A stretch of DNA of 64,000 nt from an uncultured Alphaproteobacteria bacterium (GTDB taxonomy: Bacteria > Pseudomonadota > Alphaproteobacteria > RF32 > CAG-239), in NCBI GenBank assembly GCA_904501925.1, contig CAJGCO010000005.1:18627-82626 (forward strand), given 5' to 3'. Positions 50,908 through 60,316 of this stretch are shown here, in pieces; position 1 is the first letter of the stretch, and each line of letters starts with the position of its first letter. The position numbers and the translations under genes were made by a program. Under the pieces are notes generated by a model. That model worked only from the letters and a program-made list of their open reading frames with translations, did not search any database and was not told the origin of the DNA.

Positions 50908-52899
50908 ATGAGTAAAGAATTCCAAGTTGTAAGTCCGTTTGAGCCATCAGGAGATCAAGTATATGCAATTAAAGACTTGTGTGATGGGTTGAAACGAGGT
51001 GAAAGAAATCAAGTTCTATTGGGTGTTACCGGAAGTGGTAAAACTTTTACTATGGCTAAAATTATAGAAGAGATGAAAAAGCCAACGTTGATTATGGCTC
51101 CTAATAAGATTTTAGCTGCTCAGCTTTATGCAGAGATGAAAGAATTTTTTCCTTATAATCATGTGGAATATTTTGTTTCATATTATGATTATTATCAGCC
51201 AGAGGCGTATATTCCAAAAACAGATACTTATATTGAGAAAGATTCTGCTGTAAATGAGCAAATAGATAGAATGAGACATGGTGCTACACGTAATGTGTTG
51301 GAAGAAAAAGATGTTATTATTGTGGCATCGGTTTCTTGTATTTATGGTTTGGGTAGTATGGAATCTTATTCATCTATGGCTTTTAGCATAAAAAAAGGTG
51401 ATTGTTTAGAACCTAAAGAAATATATCATAATTTGGCAGCTCTTCAATATGAAAGAAATCAAGCAAATTTTGTGCGTTCTACTTTTAGAGTGAAAGGGGA
51501 TACTTTGGATATTTTTCCTGCACACTATGAGGATAGAGGATGGAGAATTTCATTTTTTGGTGATGAGGTGGAAAAAATTAGTGAATTTGATGTGTTAACG
51601 GGCAAAAAAACTGCAGATTTGGATGAAATTACTGTATATCCAGCAAATCACTATGTAACACCAAGGCCAGCTCTTTCTCAAGCGATGATAAATATAAAAA
51701 AAGATTTGGCAGAGAGATTGGATGAATTTAAGGCGCAAAACAAACTGGTTGAAGCTCAACGCTTGGAGCAGAGAACACGTTTTGATTTAGAGATGATGGA
51801 AACAACAGGACATTGTAAAGGAATTGAAAATTATTCAAGATATTTAACAGGGAGAAATCCTGGAGAGCCACCTCCAACATTATTTGAATATTTTCCTAAA
51901 GATGCATTGTTGTTTATTGATGAAAGTCATATTTCTGTTCCACAAATTGGTGGAATGTATAGAGGAGATAGGAATCGTAAGTCAACTCTTGCGGATTATG
52001 GTTTTAGGTTACCTTCTTGTGTTGATAATCGTCCTTTAAAATTTGAAGAATGGGATGAATTTAGAACACAAACAATATTTGTTTCTGCAACTCCTGGAGA
52101 CTGGGAATTAGAACAAAGTAATGGTGTTTTTGCAGAGCAAGTGATTAGACCAACGGGATTGATGGATCCTCAATGTGTGGTTAAGCCTGTTGAAAATCAG
52201 GTTGATGATTTAATGGCTGAATGTCAACGAGTTATTGCCAAAGGTGAAAGAGCTTTAGTTACAACATTAACTAAAAAAATGGCTGAAAAACTTACTGAGT
52301 ATTTGATGGAAAATGGTATTAAAGTTAGATATTTGCATTCTGATATTGATACATTGGAGCGTATAGAAATTATTAGAGATTTAAGAAGTGGGGTTTTTGA
52401 TGTTTTAGTAGGTATTAACTTACTAAGAGAAGGATTAGATATTCCAGAATGTTCGTTGGTTGCTATTTTAGATGCGGATAAAGAAGGATTTTTAAGATCG
52501 TATCGTTCACTTATTCAAACGATTGGTAGGGCTGCTAGAAATGCTGAGGGCAGGGTTGTTTTATATGCAGATAAAATGACTGATTCTATTAAAAAAGCAC
52601 TTGATGAAACAGAGCGTCGTCGTAATAAACAATTTGAATATAATAAGAAGCACAATATTACTCCTAAAACGATTAAAAAAGAAATTTCTAATACGTTAAT
52701 GACAATGACTGAGTGTGATGATGCTAAGAGTAAAAAAGTTAAAACGTTGGATGTATGTGGACTTAAGGATATTGATAAAGAAATTAAGCGTTTAACAAAA
52801 GAAATGAGAGATTATGCTTCAGATTTAGAGTTTGAGAAGGCAATGGAGTGTAGAGATAAAATAAAAGAATTGGAAAGTTTGCGCTTAACGATAGAATAA
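50908..52899 (+). CDS. uvrB: UvrABC system protein B
   Basis: Damage-verification helicase of nucleotide excision repair. The 663-residue protein has GVTGSGKTFTMA (Walker A, near residue 39), the beta-hairpin YYDYYQPEAYIP, DESH, SATPGDWE, REGLDIPE and the C-terminal UVR domain (EFEKAMECRDKIKELE) that contacts UvrC. Full length. It ends at a strong terminator. Confidence 0.97.
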   Translation: MSKEFQVVSPFEPSGDQVYAIKDLCDGLKRGERNQVLLGVTGSGKTFTMAKIIEEMKKPTLIMAPNKILAAQLYAEMKEFFPYNHVEYFVSYYDYYQPEAYIPKTDTYIEKDSAVNEQIDRMRHGATRNVLEEKDVIIVASVSCIYGLGSMESYSSMAFSIKKGDCLEPKEIYHNLAALQYERNQANFVRSTFRVKGDTLDIFPAHYEDRGWRISFFGDEVEKISEFDVLTGKKTADLDEITVYPANHYVTPRPALSQAMINIKKDLAERLDEFKAQNKLVEAQRLEQRTRFDLEMMETTGHCKGIENYSRYLTGRNPGEPPPTLFEYFPKDALLFIDESHISVPQIGGMYRGDRNRKSTLADYGFRLPSCVDNRPLKFEEWDEFRTQTIFVSATPGDWELEQSNGVFAEQVIRPTGLMDPQCVVKPVENQVDDLMAECQRVIAKGERALVTTLTKKMAEKLTEYLMENGIKVRYLHSDIDTLERIEIIRDLRSGVFDVLVGINLLREGLDIPECSLVAILDADKEGFLRSYRSLIQTIGRAARNAEGRVVLYADKMTDSIKKALDETERRRNKQFEYNKKHNITPKTIKKEISNTLMTMTECDDAKSKKVKTLDVCGLKDIDKEIKRLTKEMRDYASDLEFEKAMECRDKIKELESLRLTIE

Positions 52900-52928
52900 A
52901 AAAAAGCCCCCGTTTGAGGGGCTTTTTT
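52900..52928. terminator. Intrinsic terminator after uvrB
   Basis: Stem AAAAGCCCCC / GGGGCTTTT with a short loop and a T-run; A-run on the other side. Confidence 0.9.
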
Positions 52929-52945
52929 GAATAGAGATTAGTACA

Positions 52946-55900
52946 TTACTCTTTGTAGTGGCTGTTGAATGTTACCTTTTCGCCGTTTGGAGCAGTAACT
53001 GTTATTTCATAACCATTGATTACGTAAGTGTAACCGGGGATTATCAATGAATATTTATCATCAACAATGTTTTTCCAACCGATTGTTTTACAACTTACAG
53101 CCTTATCAATAGCTGAAATTAAGCTAGAGTTGCTGTCATACCAACGAATTGCATCACTATCATCACTACCACGTGCAGGTTGCCATTTTGAACCATTTTT
53201 GTTGTATCCTACGGAGTTGTAACCAGAGTAACTACTGATTTCATATTTGAAATCAATGTCATTTGGTAACATGGTTTCATAATCGCATACAGCATAAGTT
53301 ACACCGTCTTCCCAGTTAAAACAGAAAGCGCGACGAGTTACTTTTGTTGTAGGATCGTAAGTTGCACTTACGTAGAAACTTTTAGGTTTACCCAAGTTTG
53401 GTCCGTCAGGCTTGTTGTCTTTAACTTTTAGTTTATGAGCAACACCAAGTTCTGTGGAGTATGAGCCTTCATCACCATTTACAATGGCATTTACACCAAT
53501 GTTTGCATTATATTCGTAATATCCATTGGTTAAACCAAGTTCAGTTAAAGTATATGACTTGTTTGAAAGTCTAATGCTTGGAGCATTAAAACTAACATTG
53601 CCAAGGTCTGTGTCTTCATAGACAGCAGAGAAAGTGTTATATGTAAAAGGACTTTCTACTTTATCTGAAGCGTTTTGGTTATCAAGAGTGTGGATATAAG
53701 AGTTTGAAGAAACGCTTACCTTCCATTTGTCTTGATTTCTTGATGATGTTGAAGGGGTAGATGTTCTAGATGATGCAGTGTGAGTAACGTTTGTTACAAC
53801 CTTGGTTTGAGGTGTAGCATTTTTGAAATCAAAAGCAAAACGTGAACCGTATGTGTTACTTGCAGTAATGGTTTGAGTTGTATTATCGCTCATTTTTTTT
53901 GTGAGGACGAAATCAACGCTACCATCATTGTAGACTACAGTTTTTTTGGTGTAATCTTTCACTGTTACAGGAGTTTTAACGTATATATCAGTTTTTCCTT
54001 CTGCTGTAAAAGATTTACCATCTGTTTGAGCTGTGATTGTCAAGATGTGAGGTGTTACGGTGTAGAGACCATCAACAAAAGAGCTATTAAACTTCTCTGC
54101 CTTGGTGATATTTAAGCTGATATCAAAGGTATGAGAAAAAGTTCCATCATTGAATGTAATTACAGCGTCATTTACCTCTTGAGGTATCTCACGACTAACT
54201 GCTTGGTTAGATACTTTATAAGTGAATGAGCGTTTTCTAGCGTTTGTTGTCCAGAAACCATCTTCACTAGAAGTGTTAGTTGGAACAACGCTAGATGTTG
54301 TAGCAAAATTGGTGTTTTCTGCATACAACTTATCGTAGCTCAAGTTACTCATTGATACTGTAAACTCTTTAGTATAAGTTTCTACCTCGTCTTGTGTAAG
54401 ACTATGAGGGGTAGTCTTTATTACTTTTAATGTTACAGTTTTACCTGACCAAGTTTTTTCAGTTTTGTAGGTTGTTTGACCGACTACATCTTTTTCGATG
54501 AGTAGTGTACCTTCTGATACAAGAGTTTGTGCGGTTGATTGATTCCAAACTGATGAAATGGTATAGTTATATGCATATGCATCGTAAGTTTTACCGTTTT
54601 TATTTAATTCAACAGGATTGGTTGCGAGGTCTGCACCGATATCAGTTAAGTTGTATTTACGTTCGGGGAATGGTTTTTCTATACTACCATCAATAAATTT
54701 AACGATAGGTGATGTTTCCTCAAAGGCAAAATTACCACTTTGTGTGTTGTTGGTTGCAGTTGATTGCCAAGTTGTAGTTTGATTTGTTATGACAAACTTT
54801 GTAAGTGTGGCAAACTTCTTTTCCTCGGAGGTGTTTTTTGTATCAACCTTTTGGAGAGGATTGGCTTTCCATTGTGTGTTTGATGTGTATACTTCGCCGA
54901 AGTTTATTACTCTGATGTTGTGTCTTCCTGTATATGAATATTTTGATACAGAAGTTGAGCCATCATTGTAAATAATTTTCTTTTCGACGTTATACTCATC
55001 GCCTTCACCGGTTAGCGTGTAGACAGAATCCACTTTTACAACATCAGGAGTTTTGGGACGCTCTAATGTTAAGCTAACCTCTTCATCAAGCACGTCTAAC
55101 TCACAAGTTCCAAGAATTGCTTGTACGCTATTGGTTGAATTATACGAAATATTTGTTTCGGTTTTCTTATTTGTTGTAATACTAAAACCTAACTCCTCAA
55201 ACTTTAAGGTGAGGGGAGAAATGTTGTGTTTTCCGTACTGAGTTTCAAGCATTGTGGGGAACTGATAGTTAAAGTTTACAGTACTTTGAATAACTGTATT
55301 CTTTTCTTTACCAGTATTGCTTGAGGTGTAGGTTCCTGTCATTGTGCGAATGGTGAACCCATCTGCATTTTTGGCCTCAGAAAACTTTCTTTCCTCAAGT
55401 TTTCCGGTTGAAAACTCATTAAATAGCGAATCAAGAGTTGGTTGCTCTTTCTTTTGGGGAGCATTGAACTCGGATGTTAAATCAACTCTATAAACAGTGC
55501 TCGTTACACCTTTATTTGTGGTTACAATTTCTGTTACCTCATAGGCCTGAATAGGACAACCTACATATTTTCCATCGTAGTATTCCACTTTTTCTACAAT
55601 TAATGGGTCGGTGGTTATAACTTTGTAGTACCACGGTTTAGCCATTATTGTATAATTTCCATCGGTGTAAGTTGTTCCAACATGGGAATAATTTACCTCG
55701 AATGTAAGTGTTGCTCGATAGGTATCGGTTGTATCTGTTTTTATGCCAAGACTATCTAATTGGATAGAATGGAAACGGATGCTGTCAATTACAACATGGG
55801 GTGAAGCACTATCTTCATCGCCGGTGTTATAATATTCAAAGTTGTAACCATAGGATAGGGTGGCTGTTTGACCATCGCTAAATTCAAGTTCTTCTACTAC

Positions 55901-56296
55901 ATCTTCTCCTGAGCGGCTGTTTTGTTCAAATGGAGTTTGAGAAATAACCTTTGAATTAACAACAATAGCGCTTAAATCTTCACCTTCTTTTATAGAAATT
56001 TGAGGTTTAGATAAAGTGATATTGCAGTAGCAGAATGGAGATAAACTTAAATCAATGTCGAGTGTTGAATTCGTCATTGTTGCAGCTTGGTCAAAAGTAA
56101 CATAACTCTTGGTTAAAGAGTCTGTTGGGTACGCTGAGACTGTTAGTGTTTTTTCAAACGCGCCTGTGTGATTGATGATACTTTCCTCTTTTGCACAGCT
56201 ACTGAAAGCAATTACTACTACCATCAGTAAAACATTAAATAACTGCGAGAATGTACTACCTTTTAGTACTTTTCTCAAAAAGCTTCGTTTGTTCAT
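52946..56296 (-). CDS. Large Bacteroidota-like surface lipoprotein, repeat family member 2
   Basis: A 1116-residue predicted lipoprotein. The signal region is long (about 1-34), with lipobox FSSC, and the mature start CAKEES fits the K-(D/E)2 lipoprotein export signal described for Bacteroidota. The body is beta-rich, with repeated units: YNDGS strands recur near residues 440 and 800, and paired GNFAFEE...YNLTDIG and SPFTYN...YTLTELG units recur. The N-terminal 230 residues are paralogous to the protein at 48100. No Shine-Dalgarno site, and composition unlike adjacent rsmD and uvrB. Probably surface-exposed; the ligand is unknown. Horizontal origin is inferred. Confidence 0.72.
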   Translation of the reverse strand: MNKRSFLRKVLKGSTFSQLFNVLLMVVVIAFSSCAKEESIINHTGAFEKTLTVSAYPTDSLTKSYVTFDQAATMTNSTLDIDLSLSPFCYCNITLSKPQISIKEGEDLSAIVVNSKVISQTPFEQNSRSGEDVVEELEFSDGQTATLSYGYNFEYYNTGDEDSASPHVVIDSIRFHSIQLDSLGIKTDTTDTYRATLTFEVNYSHVGTTYTDGNYTIMAKPWYYKVITTDPLIVEKVEYYDGKYVGCPIQAYEVTEIVTTNKGVTSTVYRVDLTSEFNAPQKKEQPTLDSLFNEFSTGKLEERKFSEAKNADGFTIRTMTGTYTSSNTGKEKNTVIQSTVNFNYQFPTMLETQYGKHNISPLTLKFEELGFSITTNKKTETNISYNSTNSVQAILGTCELDVLDEEVSLTLERPKTPDVVKVDSVYTLTGEGDEYNVEKKIIYNDGSTSVSKYSYTGRHNIRVINFGEVYTSNTQWKANPLQKVDTKNTSEEKKFATLTKFVITNQTTTWQSTATNNTQSGNFAFEETSPIVKFIDGSIEKPFPERKYNLTDIGADLATNPVELNKNGKTYDAYAYNYTISSVWNQSTAQTLVSEGTLLIEKDVVGQTTYKTEKTWSGKTVTLKVIKTTPHSLTQDEVETYTKEFTVSMSNLSYDKLYAENTNFATTSSVVPTNTSSEDGFWTTNARKRSFTYKVSNQAVSREIPQEVNDAVITFNDGTFSHTFDISLNITKAEKFNSSFVDGLYTVTPHILTITAQTDGKSFTAEGKTDIYVKTPVTVKDYTKKTVVYNDGSVDFVLTKKMSDNTTQTITASNTYGSRFAFDFKNATPQTKVVTNVTHTASSRTSTPSTSSRNQDKWKVSVSSNSYIHTLDNQNASDKVESPFTYNTFSAVYEDTDLGNVSFNAPSIRLSNKSYTLTELGLTNGYYEYNANIGVNAIVNGDEGSYSTELGVAHKLKVKDNKPDGPNLGKPKSFYVSATYDPTTKVTRRAFCFNWEDGVTYAVCDYETMLPNDIDFKYEISSYSGYNSVGYNKNGSKWQPARGSDDSDAIRWYDSNSSLISAIDKAVSCKTIGWKNIVDDKYSLIIPGYTYVINGYEITVTAPNGEKVTFNSHYKE

Positions 56297-56494
56297 TTTT
56301 ACATTATTTTAAAAATTATACTTTTATTTGTTATATATAAAATTCTGACATATGTGTTGCAGAATAGAGAAACTGGTTTTGAGAATGTACCCTTTAGATG
56401 ATAATAAACATATATATTTGGGCACAATAATATTTTTTCAGCGGGAATATTATCATGCTTTTTGTACAAAATCAAGCCTTTTTTTGTATAAAAT

Positions 56495-57046
56495 TTAAAT
56501 TAATTTATGTTTTTTTAGGGTAATGAAAATAAATTTAGCAATAGAGTAGATTCTAGTATCTATAATTTGGTAATTATCGCTTAGTTCAATGTCTTCATTT
56601 TTATGGGTTTCGGCAATTATTAGGGTGTTTGAATTGCAGTAGCCGTTAATAAGCAAATTATTGAGAGTTGGAGTGGTTAGATTTTTATTATATGGAGCAT
56701 CTAAAAAAATGATATCATAAGTTTTAGGTGATTTTGGTAAAAAACGAGCATCTTTGTTTATGTATGATACATTAGTAAAGCCACATAAAGTTACATTTTT
56801 TTTGGTTAATGTTAGGTCTTTATCTACAAAGGTTGTAGATTTGGCTCCACGAGATAGGGCTTCTAAACCAAAAGCTCCAGTTCCTGAGAAAATATCTAAA
56901 AAGGTATATTCACAAAGAGGTTTATCTAATTTTGAGTATAATATATTATAGATAGATTCTCGTGCTCTATCTGCGGTTGGGCGAATAGTATTTGTTGTTG
57001 GGGTGAATAGTTTTTTTCCTTTTTTGGAGCCTGATATTATTCGCAT
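56495..57046 (-). CDS. rsmD: 16S rRNA (guanine966-N2)-methyltransferase
   Basis: Methylates G966 of 16S rRNA in the 30S subunit. The 183-residue Rossmann methyltransferase starts MRIISGSKKGKKL, as in the family, with RPTADRARESIYNIL, the SAM site DIFSGTGAFGLEALSRGA, and DAPYNKN as the catalytic motif (usually DPPY, so Ala replaces Pro). It overlaps rluB by 10 bp on the same strand. Confidence 0.93.
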   Translation of the reverse strand: MRIISGSKKGKKLFTPTTNTIRPTADRARESIYNILYSKLDKPLCEYTFLDIFSGTGAFGLEALSRGAKSTTFVDKDLTLTKKNVTLCGFTNVSYINKDARFLPKSPKTYDIIFLDAPYNKNLTTPTLNNLLINGYCNSNTLIIAETHKNEDIELSDNYQIIDTRIYSIAKFIFITLKKHKLI

Positions 57047-57765
57047 ATATTATAAATCTTTCCTAATTGTTCTTTTAATACTTTTTGAGGAACTTCTTTT
57101 ACTTCACCTGCTTTTAGTGAACCTAATTGAAAAGGTCCATATGAAACACGAATTAATCTGGCAACATTTAGGTCGATAGACGCCATAAGTTTACGTATTT
57201 CACGATTTTTACCTTCGTTGAGGGAGATTGTAAGCCATGCATTTGTTCCTAATTTTTTATCAATGGTTATTTTGCATGGGGCATATTCAACACCATCAAT
57301 AGTTGTTCCTTTGGTTAGTTCTTGAAGTTTTTTTTCATTCAAAAAGCCATGTACTTTAACCTTGTATCTGCGAGACCACCCATTTTCAGGTAATTCTAAT
57401 GCTCTTGATAGAGCACCATCGTTTGTAAGGAGTAAAATACCTTCTGAGTTTAAGTCTAATCTACCGACACTTATTACTCTAGGTAGACCTGCTGGTAAAT
57501 GATTAAAAACTGTGTCTCTATCTTTTTCATCTTTATGTGTGGTTATTAATCCAGTTGGTTTATGATAAATCCAAAGTCTTGTTTTGTCTTTTTTTTGAAT
57601 TTTTTCGCCATCAAATAATATTGTTTCGTCTCCATTTACACAAAATGCTGGAGATGTGATTGTTTCACCATTAACAGTTATTCGTTGTTGTGTTATTAGT
57701 TCTTCGGCTTTGCGTCTTGAGCATACTCCACTGCGGGCTAAAAATTTTGCTATTCTTTCTGACAT
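57037..57765 (-). CDS. rluB: Ribosomal large subunit pseudouridine synthase (RsuA/RluB family)
   Basis: Converts a uridine of rRNA to pseudouridine. The 242-residue protein has an N-terminal S4 domain (RIAKFLARSGVCSRRKAEELI) and the catalytic motif VGRLDLNSEGILLLTND with the essential Asp. GKNREIRKLM is also diagnostic. RluB, RluF and RsuA share this build, so the exact target is not certain. It lies upstream of and overlaps rsmD. Confidence 0.88.
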   Translation of the reverse strand: MSERIAKFLARSGVCSRRKAEELITQQRITVNGETITSPAFCVNGDETILFDGEKIQKKDKTRLWIYHKPTGLITTHKDEKDRDTVFNHLPAGLPRVISVGRLDLNSEGILLLTNDGALSRALELPENGWSRRYKVKVHGFLNEKKLQELTKGTTIDGVEYAPCKITIDKKLGTNAWLTISLNEGKNREIRKLMASIDLNVARLIRVSYGPFQLGSLKAGEVKEVPQKVLKEQLGKIYNICE

Positions 57766-57779
57766 TTTTTCTCTCTTGT

Positions 57780-58217
57780 TTATGATTGTTGTTCTAAGAT
57801 GATGCTTGCTTTTTTAGCAACAAATAAATATTCGTTTACAATGTCGTTTATTTCACGAACTTTCATTGGTTCTATTTGCATTGCTTCTGCAACATCAAGA
57901 ATATATTCTATTTCGTGATCTTCTAGTTCTGTATCTTTACTTGCCACCATGCATAAATCTTTTATTAGAACAAGTGCATTTGTGCGATTGGTTATTTTTC
58001 TTGCAAGAATGACAGATGATTTTCGGCTAGATGTTTTTATCATATCAACAAGTGTATCGCTAGTTGTTTGGTATTTTAGAGCAACTTCTTTTAAATATAA
58101 AAGTTCTCCTTTTGTTACTTGACGATCAGATGCTACTAGTCCACATATTATTTTTAAGAAAATAAAACGCTCTGCTGAACTTAAAGTATTGATAAAAGCT
58201 TGATCAGGATAAAACAT
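57780..58217 (-). CDS. TerB-like helical protein
   Basis: A 145-residue all-helical protein with the acidic loop patterns ASDRQVTKGELLYLKEVA and ASKDTELEDHEIEYILDVA, as in the TerB/DjlA N-terminal domain family. Members bind metal or membrane partners; the biochemical role is unclear. It ends 14 bp before rluB, so it is probably co-transcribed with rluB-rsmD. Its ribosome site AAGGAG is buried in a perfect hairpin (58222-58247), which suggests translational control. Confidence 0.75.
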   Translation of the reverse strand: MFYPDQAFINTLSSAERFIFLKIICGLVASDRQVTKGELLYLKEVALKYQTTSDTLVDMIKTSSRKSSVILARKITNRTNALVLIKDLCMVASKDTELEDHEIEYILDVAEAMQIEPMKVREINDIVNEYLFVAKKASIILEQQS

Positions 58218-58221
58218 TATA

Positions 58222-58247
58222 AAACTCCTTAAATTTTTAAGGAGTTT
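58222..58247 (-). promoter_or_regulatory. Perfect hairpin covering the ribosome site of the TerB-like gene
   Basis: Two exact 12-base arms (58222-58233 and 58236-58247) with a two-base loop. In the - strand mRNA the Shine-Dalgarno AAGGAG lies in the arm next to the start codon and its complement CTCCTT in the other arm. No T-run of terminator type beyond four bases. Confidence 0.7.
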
Positions 58248-58294
58248 ACTTGAAAATTTGAAATATGTAAAGAGTTTTATTAAAAAAACTTTAG

Positions 58295-59083
58295 TTATTG
58301 TTTTTGCATATTAAGTTTTATGTTTCCCCATCCTTTTTTGGGTGTTGAGTCTTTTTTAGAAGCAGTATCTTCTTGTATTGATTTTTTAGAAGATATAAAA
58401 TCTTTTTGTTTTTTTTCTAATTCATGCTCTTCTTGAACAGTGGTTGCTTTACCATTTGCTACTAATTGTTTTAGGAAAGATGGTGAATTAAATTGTTCTT
58501 TCTTATCGGTAAATTGTTGTATTATATCATCGATAATTGCTTGTTGGATGTTAAATGCTTTATATCTTCCGGCATAAAATATTGTAAAAGATGGGCATGG
58601 TGATGATAATAATACATCAGTATAGTCAACACCTCTTACGAATCTAAGCATTACTTTGGGTTCTATACGGCAATTTGCTTGAGATATAATAATGTTTGGG
58701 CTTCTTGTGAAAAGAGCTTCGTAAGTTGTTGCTATTTCATCAATATTAAGCTGTCCACAGAAGTCATTTATAGCATAATTGTTTAATGTGTATCCTTTAT
58801 ATCCTTTTGGGCGTTTAGATATATGATAGCAAAATACTTGTTCTGGATTGCTAATATTGTATGAAGCTTGTTCTAAAATATTTTCTTTAATATATGGAAT
58901 TATTTCTTGTTTAAATGACTGTGGTGTCTCGCTTTTTTTATGAGTTGCATAATAATCGTCATTAATTGGAACCATGCTACTTAAATCGCCAAAATCTATA
59001 AGTTCTGGAGGTAATTCATCAGCATTAATTGGTTTAGAACTTATGCATAAAGATAATAAAGCTATAATTAAATATTTTATCAT
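58295..59083 (-). CDS. Exported protein of unknown function
   Basis: A 262-residue protein with a signal peptide (about 1-21, ending NADE). A globular middle region with five Cys (VFCYHIS, DFCGQLN, QANCRIE, SPCPS) may hold disulfides. A Lys/Glu/Ser-rich, probably disordered C-terminal tail (about 205-262) ends KKGWGNIKLNMQKQ. AAGGAG lies six bases before the ATG. Family not recognised. It lies 77 bp upstream of the TerB-like gene on the same strand and may share its promoter. Confidence 0.65.
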   Translation of the reverse strand: MIKYLIIALLSLCISSKPINADELPPELIDFGDLSSMVPINDDYYATHKKSETPQSFKQEIIPYIKENILEQASYNISNPEQVFCYHISKRPKGYKGYTLNNYAINDFCGQLNIDEIATTYEALFTRSPNIIISQANCRIEPKVMLRFVRGVDYTDVLLSSPCPSFTIFYAGRYKAFNIQQAIIDDIIQQFTDKKEQFNSPSFLKQLVANGKATTVQEEHELEKKQKDFISSKKSIQEDTASKKDSTPKKGWGNIKLNMQKQ

Positions 59084-59187
59084 TTCAAACTCCTTGTTAT
59101 TTTATAGTGTAATATATTTTGTATTAAAAATAAATAAAAATAAAAAAATATGCGCAATATTGTTTTTTTTAAGACTTCATTTAGATA

Positions 59188-59215
59188 TTGACTGTTAAAG
59201 TAAAATAAATATATT
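59188..59215 (+). promoter_or_regulatory. Predicted promoter of the mraY operon
   Basis: TTGACT at 59188-59193 and TATATT at 59210-59215 with a 16-bp spacer, about 40 bp before the mraY start. Confidence 0.6.
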
Positions 59216-59253
59216 TTGTGACTTAATTTAATTTTATTTATAGGATTTATTTT

Positions 59254-60300
59254 ATGTGGTCTTTCTTATCATATGCACCTGATACTGTTGTTTGTAGATC
59301 TGTTATGGCTTTTTTGTTTGCATTTATTGTGTCTGTTTTAACAGGAGGCCGTTTGATTGATTTTTTGAAAAAAATTAGTAAAAGTGGACAGCCAATTAGA
59401 GAAGATGGGCCTCAAAGCCATATAGTTGAGAAGAAAGGTACTCCAACTATGGGGGGAATCTTAATTTTGGGTAGTAGTTTGTTGGCAATGTTGTTGTTTG
59501 CGAATGTTAAATTGCACTTTGTTTGGATTTCTATGTTGGTTTTATTGGTGTATGGTATAACAGGTTTTGCTGATGATATTGTTAAAGTTTTAAAACAAAC
59601 ACCAAATGCAATGACAGCAAAAGTGAAGCTTTTTATACAATTTATGGCAGCAGTGCTTGCTGTTAATGTGATTGGGGCTGCTACTCCTAATATGATTGAA
59701 AGTAGATTGTATTTTCCTTATACAGATTTTTCTATTCAACTTTCATGGGTGTATGTTCCTTTCGCAGTTGTGGTTATTTCTGGTGCGTCTAATGCTGTTA
59801 ATCTTAGTGATGGTTTAGATGGGCTTGCAGGGGGAATGCTTGCTATTGTATTTATGGCATTTATGATTGTTGCTTTTGCTACTGGAAATCCAATATTTAA
59901 TGAGAGTGTTGTTCCTTATGTTCCTAAGAGTATAGAAATGGCAGTGGTTTGTGCTGCTTTGACGGGGGGATGTATTGGTTTTTTATGGTTTAATATTAAA
60001 AAGGCTCGTATATTTATGGGAGATACTGGTTCGTTATCTTTAGGGGCTGTTTTAGGTGTGATTGCTGTAATTTTGAAACATGAAATTTTGCTTGCAATTA
60101 TGGGAATTGTTTTTGTAGTTGAGACAGTATCTGTTATGATTCAGGTTGTTTATTTTAAGAAAACAGGAAAAAGATTTTTTAGAATGGCGCCAATTCATCA
60201 TCATTTTGAACAGTTGGGTTGGAGTGAAAATAAGGTTGTGTATACTTTTTGGATGGTTACATTGTTGGCTTCTTTGATTGGTTTGTTGTCAGTTATTTAG
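59254..60300 (+). CDS. mraY: Phospho-N-acetylmuramoyl-pentapeptide transferase
   Basis: Makes lipid I by moving phospho-MurNAc-pentapeptide to undecaprenyl phosphate in the inner membrane. The 348-residue protein has ten membrane segments and the catalytic loops KKGTPTMGG, FADDIVKV (Asp pair), NAVNLSDGLDGLAGG, MGDTGSLSLG and PIHHHFEQLGW. It is the first gene of a shortened dcw cluster; ftsW follows after 16 bp. Confidence 0.97.
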   Translation: MWSFLSYAPDTVVCRSVMAFLFAFIVSVLTGGRLIDFLKKISKSGQPIREDGPQSHIVEKKGTPTMGGILILGSSLLAMLLFANVKLHFVWISMLVLLVYGITGFADDIVKVLKQTPNAMTAKVKLFIQFMAAVLAVNVIGAATPNMIESRLYFPYTDFSIQLSWVYVPFAVVVISGASNAVNLSDGLDGLAGGMLAIVFMAFMIVAFATGNPIFNESVVPYVPKSIEMAVVCAALTGGCIGFLWFNIKKARIFMGDTGSLSLGAVLGVIAVILKHEILLAIMGIVFVVETVSVMIQVVYFKKTGKRFFRMAPIHHHFEQLGWSENKVVYTFWMVTLLASLIGLLSVI

Positions 60301-60316
60301 AAAGGTTATAATAGAA

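Noticed and set aside
56297..56494. Bacteroidota-type -33/-7 promoter before the 1116-residue lipoprotein gene
   Set aside because: No convincing TTTG...TAnnTTTG pair could be found at proper spacing.
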